Position numbers and translations under genes: made by a program | Notes under the pieces: model-generated | Databases searched by the model: none | Seen by the model: the letters and a program-made list of their open reading frames with translations, nothing else | What the model was told of the DNA's origin: nothing | Part shown: positions 16,614-25,158 of the stretch, in pieces | Numbering within the stretch: the first letter of the stretch is position 1 | How the letters are laid out: each line of letters begins with the position of its first letter | Assembly (NCBI RefSeq): GCF_021728395.1 | Contig: NZ_JAKKCM010000004.1 | Span: 1 to 64,000, forward strand | Reading direction: 5' to 3' | From: Vibrio sp. J1-1 | GTDB lineage: Bacteria > Pseudomonadota > Gammaproteobacteria > Enterobacterales > Vibrionaceae | Length of the DNA: 64,000 nt

Positions 16614-17060
16614 TTAACTATTTAACTCTTTCTCTATCTCCTTGATTCTGTCTACTTTTGTGGTCGATGGGCCATCAGTAAACTCAGAATCTAACCAAGC
16701 ATCTAAAATCGACTTAGCTAACTCATGACCAATTACTCGTGATCCCATCGTAATAATTTGAGCATCGTTGCTTTTACGAGCTCGCTGCGCTGAGAAAGTA
16801 TCATGGCAAAGAGCTGCTCGAATGCCCGGTACCTTATTCGCAACTATTGAAACGCCAATCCCAGTACCACAGAGAATAATTCCACGTTGATGTTTACCTT
16901 CACTGACAGCCACACTGACTGTTTTAGCTATATCTGGATAAAGTGCTGGATTCTGGTGATCGACTCCATAATCAAAAAATTCAATACCTTTCGAAGCCAA
17001 ATGCGCTTTTAAACACTCTTTCAGCTCAATCGCAGCATCATCACAACCTATCGCTATCAT
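16614..17060 (-). CDS. RpiB-family sugar-phosphate isomerase
   Basis: A 148-residue RpiB/LacA/LacB-type protein. IGCDDAAIELKE is at the N terminus, GIILCGTGIGVSIVANKVPGIRAALCHD contains the Cys/Thr-Gly anion hole, and NDAQIITMGSRVIG follows. RpiB interconverts ribose 5- and ribulose 5-phosphate. The paralogue EryI in erythritol operons converts erythrulose 4-phosphate to erythrose 4-phosphate, and the neighbours favour that role here. It is the first gene of the eleven-gene minus-strand operon, with a strong AGGAGG leader. Operator-like TGTTCATATGA overlaps the leader at 17070-17080. Confidence 0.88.
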   Translation of the reverse strand: MIAIGCDDAAIELKECLKAHLASKGIEFFDYGVDHQNPALYPDIAKTVSVAVSEGKHQRGIILCGTGIGVSIVANKVPGIRAALCHDTFSAQRARKSNDAQIITMGSRVIGHELAKSILDAWLDSEFTDGPSTTKVDRIKEIEKELNS

Positions 17061-17516
17061 GTTTCCTCCTGTTCATATGACCACGAAAGCTGCAAATAAT
17101 ACTGAACTTTTAATCAACAAAATAACATATGAACATCGACCAATTGAGGTGCCGATCACCAATTAAAAACGAAACATTAACAATAACGTGATCGAAGTAT
17201 TGATCCTTACTTAATTCCATAGTTATAGACCCCATAATAACTACGCCTCAAAACACAAAACATATAACCTTATATTACAACAACTTAAATTAGGCATAAT
17301 TCAGATACAAAGTTGAGATTTAAATTTTTCAGCCGATTTCATGAATAAACATATCAGTAAAAATCACATTAAACATTGGTGGCCAACAAGAAAATTTTAA
17401 CATACTTGTACATTAATTTTCCGTTTTACATTATGATCACCTGAACAGATAACTGTTCACATGAACACAATAGCGTTCAAATGAACGATCAGTAATGCAA
17501 TATAGGAGTACTTAGG
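17061..17516. promoter_or_regulatory. Divergent control region with TGAAC/GTTCA operators
   Basis: This 456-bp region lies between the minus-strand catabolic operon and the plus-strand glpX-regulator pair. It carries repeated operator-like sequences. On the glpX side, TGAACAGATAACTGTTCA (17442-17459) is a near-perfect palindrome, followed by TGAAC at 17462, GTTCA at 17475 and TGAAC at 17482. On the rpiB side, TGTTCATATGA lies at 17070-17080 and CATATGAACA at 17126-17135. These are the probable binding sites of the SorC-family regulator encoded at 18561. The centre is very AT-rich and may loop. Confidence 0.75.
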
Positions 17517-18521
17517 ATGGATAATTTATGCTTTGCAATGGCACAAGTAACCGAAAGAGCAGCACTAGCTGGCTACAGTTGGTTAGGAAGAGGAGATAAA
17601 GAAAGAGCTGACGCAGCAGCAGTAGAAGCGATGCGACAACAGTTAAGCCATACTCAAATTAATGCCACAATAGTCATTGGTGAAGGAGAAATTGATGAAG
17701 CTCCTATGCTCTATATAGGAGAACAACTCGGATTAGGCGGTATTGAAGTGGACATTGCTGTCGACCCGATAGAGGGCACACGTATGACCGCAATGGGACA
17801 GTCTAATGCCCTAGCCGTCCTTGCCGCCGCACCAAAAGGGACTTTATTACAAGCTCCAGATATGTATATGGAAAAGCTGGTTGTAGGTCCGCAAGCGAAG
17901 CACGCGATAGATCTATCACGAAGCTTAGAAGATAATCTTAAAAGCATTGCCAGAGCTCTTAGTAAACCCATTAATGAGTTAGTCGTCGCGACTCTAGCTA
18001 AGCCAAGGCATGACCAAGTCATCGAAAAAATGCAAAATCTTGGAGTGAGGGTTTACGCGTTTCCAGACGGAGATGTTGCAGCTTCGCTTTTAACCTGCCT
18101 GGAAGAAAGCGAAGTTGATGCGATGTATTGTATTGGTGGTGCGCCTGAGGGTGTCATTAGCGCTGCAGTAGTCCAAGCGATGGGCGGAGATATGCAGGCT
18201 CGTTTATTGCTTCGCGACCATGTAAAAGGGAAAGATTCACATACCTTCGAGTTGGCGAAAATAGAACTGCAGCGATGCCAGGCAATGGGTGTAACCCCGA
18301 ATACCGTGTTACCACTGAGCCGACTAGCAAAAAGCTCTGACATCATTTTCGCTGCAACCGGAATTACTAAAGGCGATGTGCTCAATGGAGTCCAAAAGCG
18401 CGGGAAATCACTAACTACGGAGACTCTTCTTGTACAGGGTCAGTCAAAAAAGATTAGAATAGTGAAATCCACTCACGGTTCAAGTCAGCTAGCCAGTGAG
18501 CTTAAGTTAATCGCAATATAA
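17517..18521 (+). CDS. glpX: Class II fructose-1,6-bisphosphatase (GlpX-like)
   Basis: A 334-residue GlpX-family phosphatase. IGEGEIDEAPMLYIGE (~54-69) holds the metal-binding acidic residues, VDPIEGTRMTAMGQSNALAV follows, and CIGGAPEGVISAAVVQAMGGDM lies near residue 205. The enzyme removes the 1-phosphate of fructose 1,6-bisphosphate; some members also act on sedoheptulose 1,7-bisphosphate. In a locus that should yield erythrose 4-phosphate and triose phosphate, either activity would help carry carbon into hexose or heptose phosphates. It is transcribed divergently from the operon and followed 40 bases later by the regulator gene. A housekeeping glpX probably exists elsewhere in the genome. 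Confidence 0.9.
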   Translation: MDNLCFAMAQVTERAALAGYSWLGRGDKERADAAAVEAMRQQLSHTQINATIVIGEGEIDEAPMLYIGEQLGLGGIEVDIAVDPIEGTRMTAMGQSNALAVLAAAPKGTLLQAPDMYMEKLVVGPQAKHAIDLSRSLEDNLKSIARALSKPINELVVATLAKPRHDQVIEKMQNLGVRVYAFPDGDVAASLLTCLEESEVDAMYCIGGAPEGVISAAVVQAMGGDMQARLLLRDHVKGKDSHTFELAKIELQRCQAMGVTPNTVLPLSRLAKSSDIIFAATGITKGDVLNGVQKRGKSLTTETLLVQGQSKKIRIVKSTHGSSQLASELKLIAI

Positions 18522-18560
18522 GTCGGAGCCGCTTTAAGCGGAAATGTCAAAAGGAACACC

Positions 18561-19535
18561 ATGGAACCCAATAGTATCGAACAGGCCGAAGAGAACAACC
18601 TACTAACGGAAATCTCTGTTGCATATTACCATGACGGCGCCACCCAAGAAGAGATTTCAAAGCGATTTGGCTTATCTCGTGTCAAAATTGGCCGCCTTTT
18701 GAAACGGGCAAGAGATCAAGGAATTGTGGAAATTAAGGTTAAGTACCACCCAGTATTTGGCGCTAAGTTGGAAGAGCAGTTAAAAGAACGCTTTGGTCTG
18801 AAAAGAGCGCTTATCGCTCTTGATCAGCCAACCGAAGAGGAACAACGTTCATTACTGGCTGGCGTGGTATCTAATTATTTGTCTGCCACACTCAAAGACG
18901 GCATGGTGGTTTCCGTCGGCCAGGGACGAAATGTCTCAGCTGTATCTGATCACACTGGCATCGTCAACCCAAAGAAGTGTACTTTTGTGTCCAGTATTGG
19001 AGGGATTCATCCACGTGGGGGGATCCTCAATGCCGACCATATTTGCCGTCGTTTCGCGAAAACCTTTGATGGCATCAGTGAAACCTTGTATGCACCTGCT
19101 TACATTCGTAACCCAGAGTTGCGTAATGCATTATTAGAAGATGAAACCGTTCAACAAACTATGGACATCGCTCGAAAAGCGGACGTAGCATTAGTTGGTA
19201 TCGGTGACTTGAATGAAAGCAGCTATATGGTCAATCTCGGCTGGTTTTCAGTACAAGAAATGGTGGAAGCGAGGATTCAGCAAGGCGTTGTCGGTGAGGT
19301 CGGCGGTTATGATTTCTATGATATCAAAGGCGAAGTGCAAAACACCAAAATGAGTAACCGTGTTATAGGCTTAACTATCGATGACTACCAAAAGATCCCA
19401 CAAGTAATTGCTATCGCTGCTGAAAGCAGTAAACCGTTATCCATTGTTGGTGCACTGCGTACCGGAGCAATTGACATATTAGCAACTAGCGTCGCGAATG
19501 CCATCACCATATTGAACCTAGATGCTCAAAAATAG
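18561..19535 (+). CDS. SorC/DeoR-family sugar-binding transcriptional regulator
   Basis: A 324-residue regulator. Residues ~18-55 form an HTH (AYYHDGATQEEISKRFGLSRVKIGRLLKRARDQG, split here only for reading). The rest is the SorC sugar-phosphate-binding domain with VSVGQGRNVSAV, SIGGIHPRG, YAPAY, ALVGIGDLNESSYM, GEVGGYDFYD and the C-terminal ALRTGAIDILATSVANA. EryD, the regulator of erythritol operons, belongs to this family. AAGGA lies 8 bases before the ATG. It probably represses both divergent units through the TGAAC/GTTCA sites and is released by a phosphorylated intermediate. Confidence 0.9.
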   Translation: MEPNSIEQAEENNLLTEISVAYYHDGATQEEISKRFGLSRVKIGRLLKRARDQGIVEIKVKYHPVFGAKLEEQLKERFGLKRALIALDQPTEEEQRSLLAGVVSNYLSATLKDGMVVSVGQGRNVSAVSDHTGIVNPKKCTFVSSIGGIHPRGGILNADHICRRFAKTFDGISETLYAPAYIRNPELRNALLEDETVQQTMDIARKADVALVGIGDLNESSYMVNLGWFSVQEMVEARIQQGVVGEVGGYDFYDIKGEVQNTKMSNRVIGLTIDDYQKIPQVIAIAAESSKPLSIVGALRTGAIDILATSVANAITILNLDAQK

Positions 19536-19588
19536 CAACCTGAATGCCATTTCAATATGTATCTGGACTATTTGCTAAAAACTATGAC

Positions 19589-19617
19589 AAGACCTGGTCC
19601 ATAAACAGGTCTTTTTC
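19589..19617 (+). terminator. Rho-independent terminator after the SorC regulator gene
   Basis: The stem AAGACCTG / CAGGTCTT has a nine-base loop and is followed by TTTTTC. It lies 54 bases after the stop codon, a textbook intrinsic terminator. Confidence 0.85.
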
Positions 19618-19766
19618 TTAGCTTCCTCTAAGTCGATATTTGTTCAATAGACGCTTTTGAGTTAGATAAACTAATTCAAAACTAAACTTTAAGTTACATT
19701 ACGAGTAATCCCCAAACAAGCTGCGGGGCGTTTTTGAGTTATAAAATGCCAAGTGTGATTTGATTG

Positions 19767-19793
19767 TGATCACCAAACGATTCTGTCGTACCT
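19767..19793 (+). repeat. Solitary IS end (27 bp)
   Basis: TGATCACCAAACGATTCTGT and the next seven bases match the left terminus of the IS at 5262 in 26 of 27 positions, then diverge. No transposase or second end is seen. It looks like a remnant left after deletion or excision of a related copy. Confidence 0.75.
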
Positions 19794-19807
19794 ACAAAGA
19801 CAAGTAC

Positions 19808-20041
19808 TTATTCTTCATGCGCCTCAACCAGCACGGCTAATAACTGAATCAAAAACCACCAGTTACACCCAAATAGTTGCCTCGCGACCTCTTTAGGTAG
19901 TCTACCTCTTTGAAGTGGAATTTTACTTTTTAGTCTTTCAATCCTGTATGGCTCTCCACCGTCAGAGTGCATATCCGCGCTCATGAATCGAACAAACACT
20001 CGCAGGATAGGATTGGCTTTCAATTTACCTTTTCGTCGCAC
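19808..20041 (-). CDS. Small unrecognised open frame
   Basis: A 77-codon frame with a Lys/Arg-rich first half and a hydrophobic patch near the end (NWWFLIQLLAVLVEA). I recognise no family and see no clear ribosome binding site. It is wedged between a solitary IS end and the terminator of a broken katG, so it may be part of a vanished mobile element or chance. Confidence 0.25.
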   Translation of the reverse strand: MRRKGKLKANPILRVFVRFMSADMHSDGGEPYRIERLKSKIPLQRGRLPKEVARQLFGCNWWFLIQLLAVLVEAHEE

Positions 20042-20065
20042 ATCTCAGGTCGATACACTGAATAA

Positions 20066-20092
20066 AAAGCTCCTGACAATGACAGGAGCTTT
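20066..20092 (-). terminator. Terminator of the former katG
   Basis: AAAGCTCCTG pairs with CAGGAGCTTT across a seven-base loop. The minus-strand product ends in TTTTTATT. It sits 26 bases after the katG fragment stop codon and was probably its terminator. Confidence 0.8.
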
Positions 20093-20117
20093 GACTCAAC
20101 GTATCGCTTTAATCAAG

Positions 20118-20480
<363 letters not shown>

Positions 20481-20558
20481 TCAGTACATATTATGCACAT
20501 AAATATGCAATGTTCAGATGGGGAAATTTGGGCTGGATTAGATAAACCCTAGATACAA

Positions 20559-20584
20559 CAAAGCCCGCTATAAAGCGGGCTTTG
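20559..20584 (-). terminator. Terminator after the tRNA-Val genes
   Basis: CAAAGCCCGC pairs with GCGGGCTTTG across a six-base loop, 25 bases downstream of the tRNA 3' end on the minus strand. Confidence 0.85.
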
Positions 20585-20608
20585 TGTTTGTTCATTAAGA
20601 ACAAAATT

Positions 20609-20685
20609 TGGTGGGTCCGGGCGAACTCGAATCGCCGACCCCTACCATGTCAAGGTAGTACTCTAACCAACTGAGCTACGGACCC
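20609..20685 (-). tRNA. tRNA-Val(GAC)
   Basis: A 77-nt cloverleaf with encoded CCA. The acceptor stem is GGGTCCG/CGGACCC. The anticodon stem CTACC/GGTAG encloses loop TTGACAT, giving anticodon GAC (Val, codon GUC). The D arm is AGCTCAGTTGGTTAGAG, and the T arm contains TTCGAGT. Confidence 0.95.
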
Positions 20686-20720
20686 AAATTTTGTGTTCCT
20701 ACTTACCATTCAAATCAGAA

Positions 20721-20797
20721 TGGTGCGTCCGAGTGGACTCGAACCACCGACCCCCGCCATGTCAAGGCGGTACTCTAACCAGCTGAGCTACGGACGC
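20721..20797 (-). tRNA. tRNA-Val(GAC), second copy
   Basis: A 77-nt cloverleaf with encoded CCA. The acceptor stem is GCGTCCG/CGGACGC, and the anticodon stem CCGCC/GGCGG carries loop TTGACAT, anticodon GAC. It is 35 bases upstream of the first copy in transcription order and differs mainly in acceptor, anticodon and T stems with compensating changes. The two are probably cotranscribed. Confidence 0.95.
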
Positions 20798-20976
20798 ATT
20801 TCTCTGGAACGAGGAGGATATTATCCATAAGCTATCTGGGGTGCAAGCATAAATTCACTAACTTTGAATCGTTTGGCGAAAATGTAAACTCAACACCCGC
20901 TTTCAGGCGTTTTTATGAGCGAAAAACACCAGATTCGGATATAAAAATGTGATCTGTGTACCTTTTGATTTTATGC

Positions 20977-21315
20977 TTAATTATCATAAGGTACTTCATT
21001 CAGCATCCAGATCTGCAAAGTGTAAGAAACATCCGGGCAAGAACCGAACAAAATTTGATATTTGGGCTCAAAAGGTGCACCGATATAGGTCGTGCGAATC
21101 AACTCCCCGGTTTTTATATCAACTTGAGTACTGACTCGGCCTTTAAAGTTCTGAAAGATAACAAACTGTTCACTGTGATAGACCATTTGATCTCGGTAAA
21201 ACAAGAAGTGGTCTTGTGGCGTATCAGTGAGCTGACATGCCAACGGCTTTAAATTTGGAAAAGCATTGGCATATGAAGCAAACAGCAACAGAGCAAAAAT
21301 CCATCCATATCGCAT
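20977..21315 (-). CDS. Exported protein of unknown function
   Basis: A 112-residue protein with a clear signal peptide (residues ~1-18, MRYGWIFALLLFASYANA). The mature part has two cysteines (PLACQL and GSCPDV) that may form a disulfide in the periplasm. I do not recognise a domain. It is a lone gene upstream of the tRNA pair on the same strand. Confidence 0.7.
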   Translation of the reverse strand: MRYGWIFALLLFASYANAFPNLKPLACQLTDTPQDHFLFYRDQMVYHSEQFVIFQNFKGRVSTQVDIKTGELIRTTYIGAPFEPKYQILFGSCPDVSYTLQIWMLNEVPYDN

Positions 21316-21393
21316 AGCACTAACCTACTTTTGTTTCTTTTCCAAAGTATAGGACTTATATCCGAATGACCTCTAAATGCTTGGCCCTAAGAT

Positions 21394-21426
21394 AAAAAAG
21401 GCTTTGACTCAAACAAGCCAAAGCCC
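21394..21426 (-). terminator. Terminator of the DUF2726 gene
   Basis: GGCTTTG pairs with CAAAGCC across a 12-base loop. Read on the minus strand, the hairpin is followed by TTTTTTATC, 53 bases after the stop codon. Confidence 0.8.
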
Positions 21427-21478
21427 CAGCTGCGCTAAATGTTTACTCACCGTTTTCTTGAACGCTCATCACCTATTG

Positions 21479-22141
21479 TTAATCATCTAGAGCATCAAAC
21501 ACCACATTGTAGTTCTCGGTGTAGGTACAGTTTGGTTGACGACTACAGGTGAAAAAACGTCGCCCTTTAAACTCACCTTGGCTTGCTGTCTTTATGATCA
21601 TTGGACTGCTGCACTTTTTACAAAAGCGGACCTCTTTATCTGGCTCTATCAAATCAATGTGCGCCGCAAGTAAACGACGCAGTCGACCGACTTGATAGCT
21701 GTGTTTTATCGATGTACCAATTAACGGCAAATTGGCTGTTTTACACACGTGAATCAGCAGTTTTTGTCGCTCTGCTTTGCCTTTATGAAGTGGCTTTCCA
21801 TCATCCAACTCTAGGATCACTCGTGGTTCCAAGGTATGCGGGTCACAAATTACATAGTCAAAATAACTTCTGGAAATACGCTTGCTCGCAACAAAAAGCT
21901 GCTTCTTGTTTTTTATTTCCGTCGGTGCCACCAAGCTGGACATATTAACTTTGGTAAATACGACGGCGTGCTCTCCCACGGCGGCTCTTAACGCATTAAA
22001 AAACGCACCCTCTTGACCTCTTAGCAAAGCCCCCTTAGAGCGATATGGATAGTCTCGGTTGTCATCATGCTTGAGCACATACTTTTGAATAATGAAGAAA
22101 AAAACAACCAGAAGAACAACGATAATAAAGATGTTGGTCAT
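21479..22141 (-). CDS. DUF2726 protein with topoisomerase-type zinc ribbon
   Basis: A 220-residue membrane-anchored protein. Residues ~3-22 form one transmembrane segment. Residues ~40-165 are a DUF2726 domain (restriction-endonuclease-like fold) with FDYVICDPHTLEPRVILELDDG. The C terminus is a four-cysteine zinc ribbon of the topoisomerase I type: CKKC (~174-177) and GRRFFTCSRQPNC. A nuclease-like fold with a DNA-binding ribbon suggests action on nucleic acid near the membrane, but no function is established. Its own terminator follows, so it is monocistronic. Confidence 0.82.
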   Translation of the reverse strand: MTNIFIIVVLLVVFFFIIQKYVLKHDDNRDYPYRSKGALLRGQEGAFFNALRAAVGEHAVVFTKVNMSSLVAPTEIKNKKQLFVASKRISRSYFDYVICDPHTLEPRVILELDDGKPLHKGKAERQKLLIHVCKTANLPLIGTSIKHSYQVGRLRRLLAAHIDLIEPDKEVRFCKKCSSPMIIKTASQGEFKGRRFFTCSRQPNCTYTENYNVVFDALDD

Positions 22142-22248
22142 AGATAAAGTGAGCCGAAAACAACAAGTTGCTCAAGCCTAAATGGAAACGGTAACCAGAG
22201 CAATAAAAGCGCTTAATTTTTCAGTAGTGGTGAGAGGTAAGTGGGGAA

Positions 22249-22280
22249 AGAGCTTAATAGGATTCTCTCTATTAAGCTCT
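22249..22280 (-). terminator. Terminator of the tyrosine catabolism operon
   Basis: A 12-bp perfect stem, AGAGCTTAATAG / CTATTAAGCTCT, with an eight-base loop just downstream of the maiA stop codon on the minus strand, followed by TTTCCCC. Confidence 0.75.
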
Positions 22281-22285
22281 AATAT

Positions 22286-22954
22286 TTAACTATCCGCATC
22301 TGGCTGATGCTCTGGCATGGCATCAATGAAAGCAGGAAGTTGGTAGCAGGCCTCAACAATCGAATTTATGACTGGGTAAGGCGACAAATCAACGCCAAAC
22401 CTCAAGGCATTGTAAACTTGCGGTACCAGACAAATATCGACAAGAGACGGCGTATCGCTCAGGCTGAACTGGAAATCACCATACGTTTTTCGATGGTTCG
22501 CCAGTTTCTCTTCTAATGAAGAAAAGCCTCTGTTAATCCAGTGATGAATCCAGGCTACTTTACGCTCCTGGGTGCAGGCTAACTCCCCTTCCAAATACTG
22601 CAATACTCGCAAGTTGTTCAGAGGGTGAATCTCCATCGAAATATCCTGCGCCATTGCAAGTGCTTGATAACGCAACGGGGAGTGCTTTGGAATAACAGAA
22701 ACATCCGGATAATTTTCGTCGAGATACTGAATGATCGCCAAAGATTGGTTTAATCGAAGTTCACCATCCACCAGCACAGGTACCAGTTCAGTAGCATTCA
22801 GTTCATGATACTGCTGGCTGTGCTGCTCCCCTCCGTCACGTACTAAATGCACCGATTTGGAATCATACTTAAGCCCCTTAAGATTCAGGCAAATACGTAC
22901 ACGATAAGACGCTGAGGAGCGCCAGTATCCATAAAGCGTGATCTGTTCGCTCAT
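22286..22954 (-). CDS. maiA: Maleylacetoacetate isomerase (zeta-class GST)
   Basis: A 222-residue zeta-class glutathione transferase. YGYWRSSASYRVRICLNLKG (~9-28) is the SSxxxR/Y active-site signature, NQSLAIIQYLDENYP is the glutathione-binding loop, and a helical C-terminal domain follows with DTPSLVDICLVPQVYNA. It isomerises maleylacetoacetate to fumarylacetoacetate in tyrosine breakdown. It is the last of four genes hpd-hmgA-fahA-maiA, 26 bases after fahA. Confidence 0.94.
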   Translation of the reverse strand: MSEQITLYGYWRSSASYRVRICLNLKGLKYDSKSVHLVRDGGEQHSQQYHELNATELVPVLVDGELRLNQSLAIIQYLDENYPDVSVIPKHSPLRYQALAMAQDISMEIHPLNNLRVLQYLEGELACTQERKVAWIHHWINRGFSSLEEKLANHRKTYGDFQFSLSDTPSLVDICLVPQVYNALRFGVDLSPYPVINSIVEACYQLPAFIDAMPEHQPDADS

Positions 22955-22980
22955 TCATCTTTCCCATATAAGATTGCGCA

Positions 22981-24018
22981 TTAATGCTTCAAATACTGGC
23001 TAACTTGTTGATCAATAGAACCGAAAATGCTGTTGCCATCCGCATCAAACATCTCAAGCTTGATTGAGTCACCAAACGACATAAAGCTCGTTGACGGCTT
23101 GCCATCACGGATGGTTTCAATCATGCGCACTTCAGCAATGCACGAGTAACCAACACCGCCTTCTTCAATCGATGTGCCATGATCGGTACCTTGCTTGTTA
23201 GATACAGTACCCGAACCAATGATTGCCCCCGCTGACAACGGACGCGTTTTGGTAGCATGGACAATGAGATCCGCGAAGTCGAACGTCATATCTACCCCGG
23301 CATTCGGACAACCGAACGGCTTATGGTTGTAGGTAGAAATCAGCGGTAAATGGACTTTGTTTTCGTACCATGTATCGCCGAGTTCATCTGGCGTTACCGC
23401 TACCGGTGAGAATGCCGATGACGGCTTGGATTGGAAGAAGCCAAACCCTTTTGCTAACTCAGCAGGAATCAGACCGCGCAGCGAGACATCGTTAACCAAC
23501 ATGATGAGCCTGATCGATTCTTGGGCCTCTGCTATGCTCGCGCCCATTGGCACATCACCAGTGACAACCGCGACTTCGCCTTCAAAGTCGATACCCCACT
23601 CGTCGCTGGTAAACTCGATATTGTCACAAGGACCGATAAACGCATCAGAACCACCTTGGTACATCAGTGGATCTGTCCAAAAGCTTTCTGGCATTTCTGC
23701 CCCACGAGCTTTGCGAACCAGCTCTACGTGGTTTACATAAGCACTGCCATCTGCCCACTGGTACGCTCGAGGCAGAGGAGATTCACAATAGTGTGCCTCA
23801 AACTCTTCGAATCCTGCGACCGTACCGTTATTAAGCGCGGTGTACAGTTCTTCCAGTTGTGGTGCTACAGCTTCCCAATTATCCAGTGCGACTTGCATCG
23901 TTGGCGCTAAATTCCTTGAATGGAAAACTTCTGTCGCGGGTACGCATCGCGTTAGGTCTTTGCTCACGACCATCAATAGACCATCACGAGTCCCATTTTT
24001 CTTGGTTGCTAATTTCAT
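22981..24018 (-). CDS. fahA: Fumarylacetoacetate hydrolase
   Basis: A 345-residue FAH-family enzyme. The metal-site and substrate region shows EFTSDEWGIDFEGEVAVVTGD with the ligand acids, LIMLVNDVSLR, and the C-terminal SAGAIIGSGTVSNKQGTDHG. It splits fumarylacetoacetate into fumarate and acetoacetate, the last step of homogentisate degradation. It starts 9 bases after hmgA, and the family length is usual for the bacterial short form. Confidence 0.93.
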   Translation of the reverse strand: MKLATKKNGTRDGLLMVVSKDLTRCVPATEVFHSRNLAPTMQVALDNWEAVAPQLEELYTALNNGTVAGFEEFEAHYCESPLPRAYQWADGSAYVNHVELVRKARGAEMPESFWTDPLMYQGGSDAFIGPCDNIEFTSDEWGIDFEGEVAVVTGDVPMGASIAEAQESIRLIMLVNDVSLRGLIPAELAKGFGFFQSKPSSAFSPVAVTPDELGDTWYENKVHLPLISTYNHKPFGCPNAGVDMTFDFADLIVHATKTRPLSAGAIIGSGTVSNKQGTDHGTSIEEGGVGYSCIAEVRMIETIRDGKPSTSFMSFGDSIKLEMFDADGNSIFGSIDQQVSQYLKH

Positions 24019-24027
24019 CCTTGCCTC

Positions 24028-25158
24028 TTATTTTTCTTGCCAGCTATAGACGTATTCTTTGTTTTCTACCTTTTCCAGTTCATCCGAGAACTGAAGCGCG
24101 TGGCGCGTATCAATCATCACCGCCACCTCGTCAGTAAACTTCTTCTTGTATTCCTGGCCTGCTTTAAATGCTTTTGGGTGAGGACCGTGCGTAAAGCCAG
24201 CTGGGTGGAATGTCACCATACCCGCTTCAATATTGTCACGGCTAAAGAAGTCACCTGCGTGGTAGAACAAGACTTCGTCATAGTCGTCATTGTTATGGTA
24301 GAACGGTACTTTAAGCGCTCCAGGGTCACTCTCTATCGGACGAGGAACAAAGGTACACACCACAAATCCTGCTCCTACAAATGTAGTATGTGCAGAAGGC
24401 GGTAAGTGGTAACGATGTGACATAAGTGGACGAATATCACGCCAGTTCACTTTAACTACGGCTAAGTCACCATGCCAGCCAATTGCGTCTAACGGATTAA
24501 ACGGATAAGTGATCACGCTAACTTTATCGTGACGCTTCACCTGTACCTGTGTGCGATTCTCAGAATATTGCGCTCTGAACTCGTCGTTGATCGACGGAGT
24601 TTCCAGTACCGCAGGATCAAATACGGCATGATTTCCCACCATGCCCTTTTCAGGCAAGGTATAAGCCGCATCGGTGTTTTCTATCATCAGAATGAACATC
24701 GGCTCGCTAGGCTCTAAACGCCAGCTCGTCGAGCGTGGGATCATAACATAATCCCCTTCACTCACCTTTAAGTGTCCGTAGTCACAGTAAAGATCGGCAG
24801 TACCCTGGTGGATAAACAGCAGCTCATCACCATCGGCATTTCGTACCAGAAAATCCATCTTTTCATCCATGCGCCATACACGGATTTTGCAGTTAGCGTT
24901 ATGCATTAAATGCGGCACCGCCCACGGCGTTATATGGCTGGCTTTTTCGACCAGATTGAAGTCAAAAGCACGTGGTCGTAATTCGCCTTCCCACTCAGCC
25001 CAACCTGTTGGCGCGTGTTGATGATGAAAGTGTGCCGCAGGGCCAAAGAATCCACTTCGACCCGCTTCACGTTCATAAATTGCCTCTTCCGGGAAATCAG
25101 CATGTGCTTGTTTGGAGCACACTCCCTCCCGATGAGGGAATGTTATCCATTTATGCAT
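24028..25158 (-). CDS. hmgA: Homogentisate 1,2-dioxygenase
   Basis: A 376-residue HmgA-type cupin dioxygenase. Residues around MSHRYHLPPSAHTTFVG, DEVLFYHAGDF and FHPAGFTHGPHPKAF carry the iron ligands expected near the C terminus. It opens the ring of homogentisate to maleylacetoacetate. Loss of this gene gives brown pyomelanin in vibrios; here the frame is intact. It overlaps the hpd stop by 8 bases, implying coupling. Confidence 0.92.
   Translation of the reverse strand: MHKWITFPHREGVCSKQAHADFPEEAIYEREAGRSGFFGPAAHFHHQHAPTGWAEWEGELRPRAFDFNLVEKASHITPWAVPHLMHNANCKIRVWRMDEKMDFLVRNADGDELLFIHQGTADLYCDYGHLKVSEGDYVMIPRSTSWRLEPSEPMFILMIENTDAAYTLPEKGMVGNHAVFDPAVLETPSINDEFRAQYSENRTQVQVKRHDKVSVITYPFNPLDAIGWHGDLAVVKVNWRDIRPLMSHRYHLPPSAHTTFVGAGFVVCTFVPRPIESDPGALKVPFYHNNDDYDEVLFYHAGDFFSRDNIEAGMVTFHPAGFTHGPHPKAFKAGQEYKKKFTDEVAVMIDTRHALQFSDELEKVENKEYVYSWQEK

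Noticed and set aside
20609-20797. tRNA-Asp pair
   Set aside because: Folded correctly on the minus strand the anticodon is GAC, which reads Val codons. Asp tRNA would have GUC.
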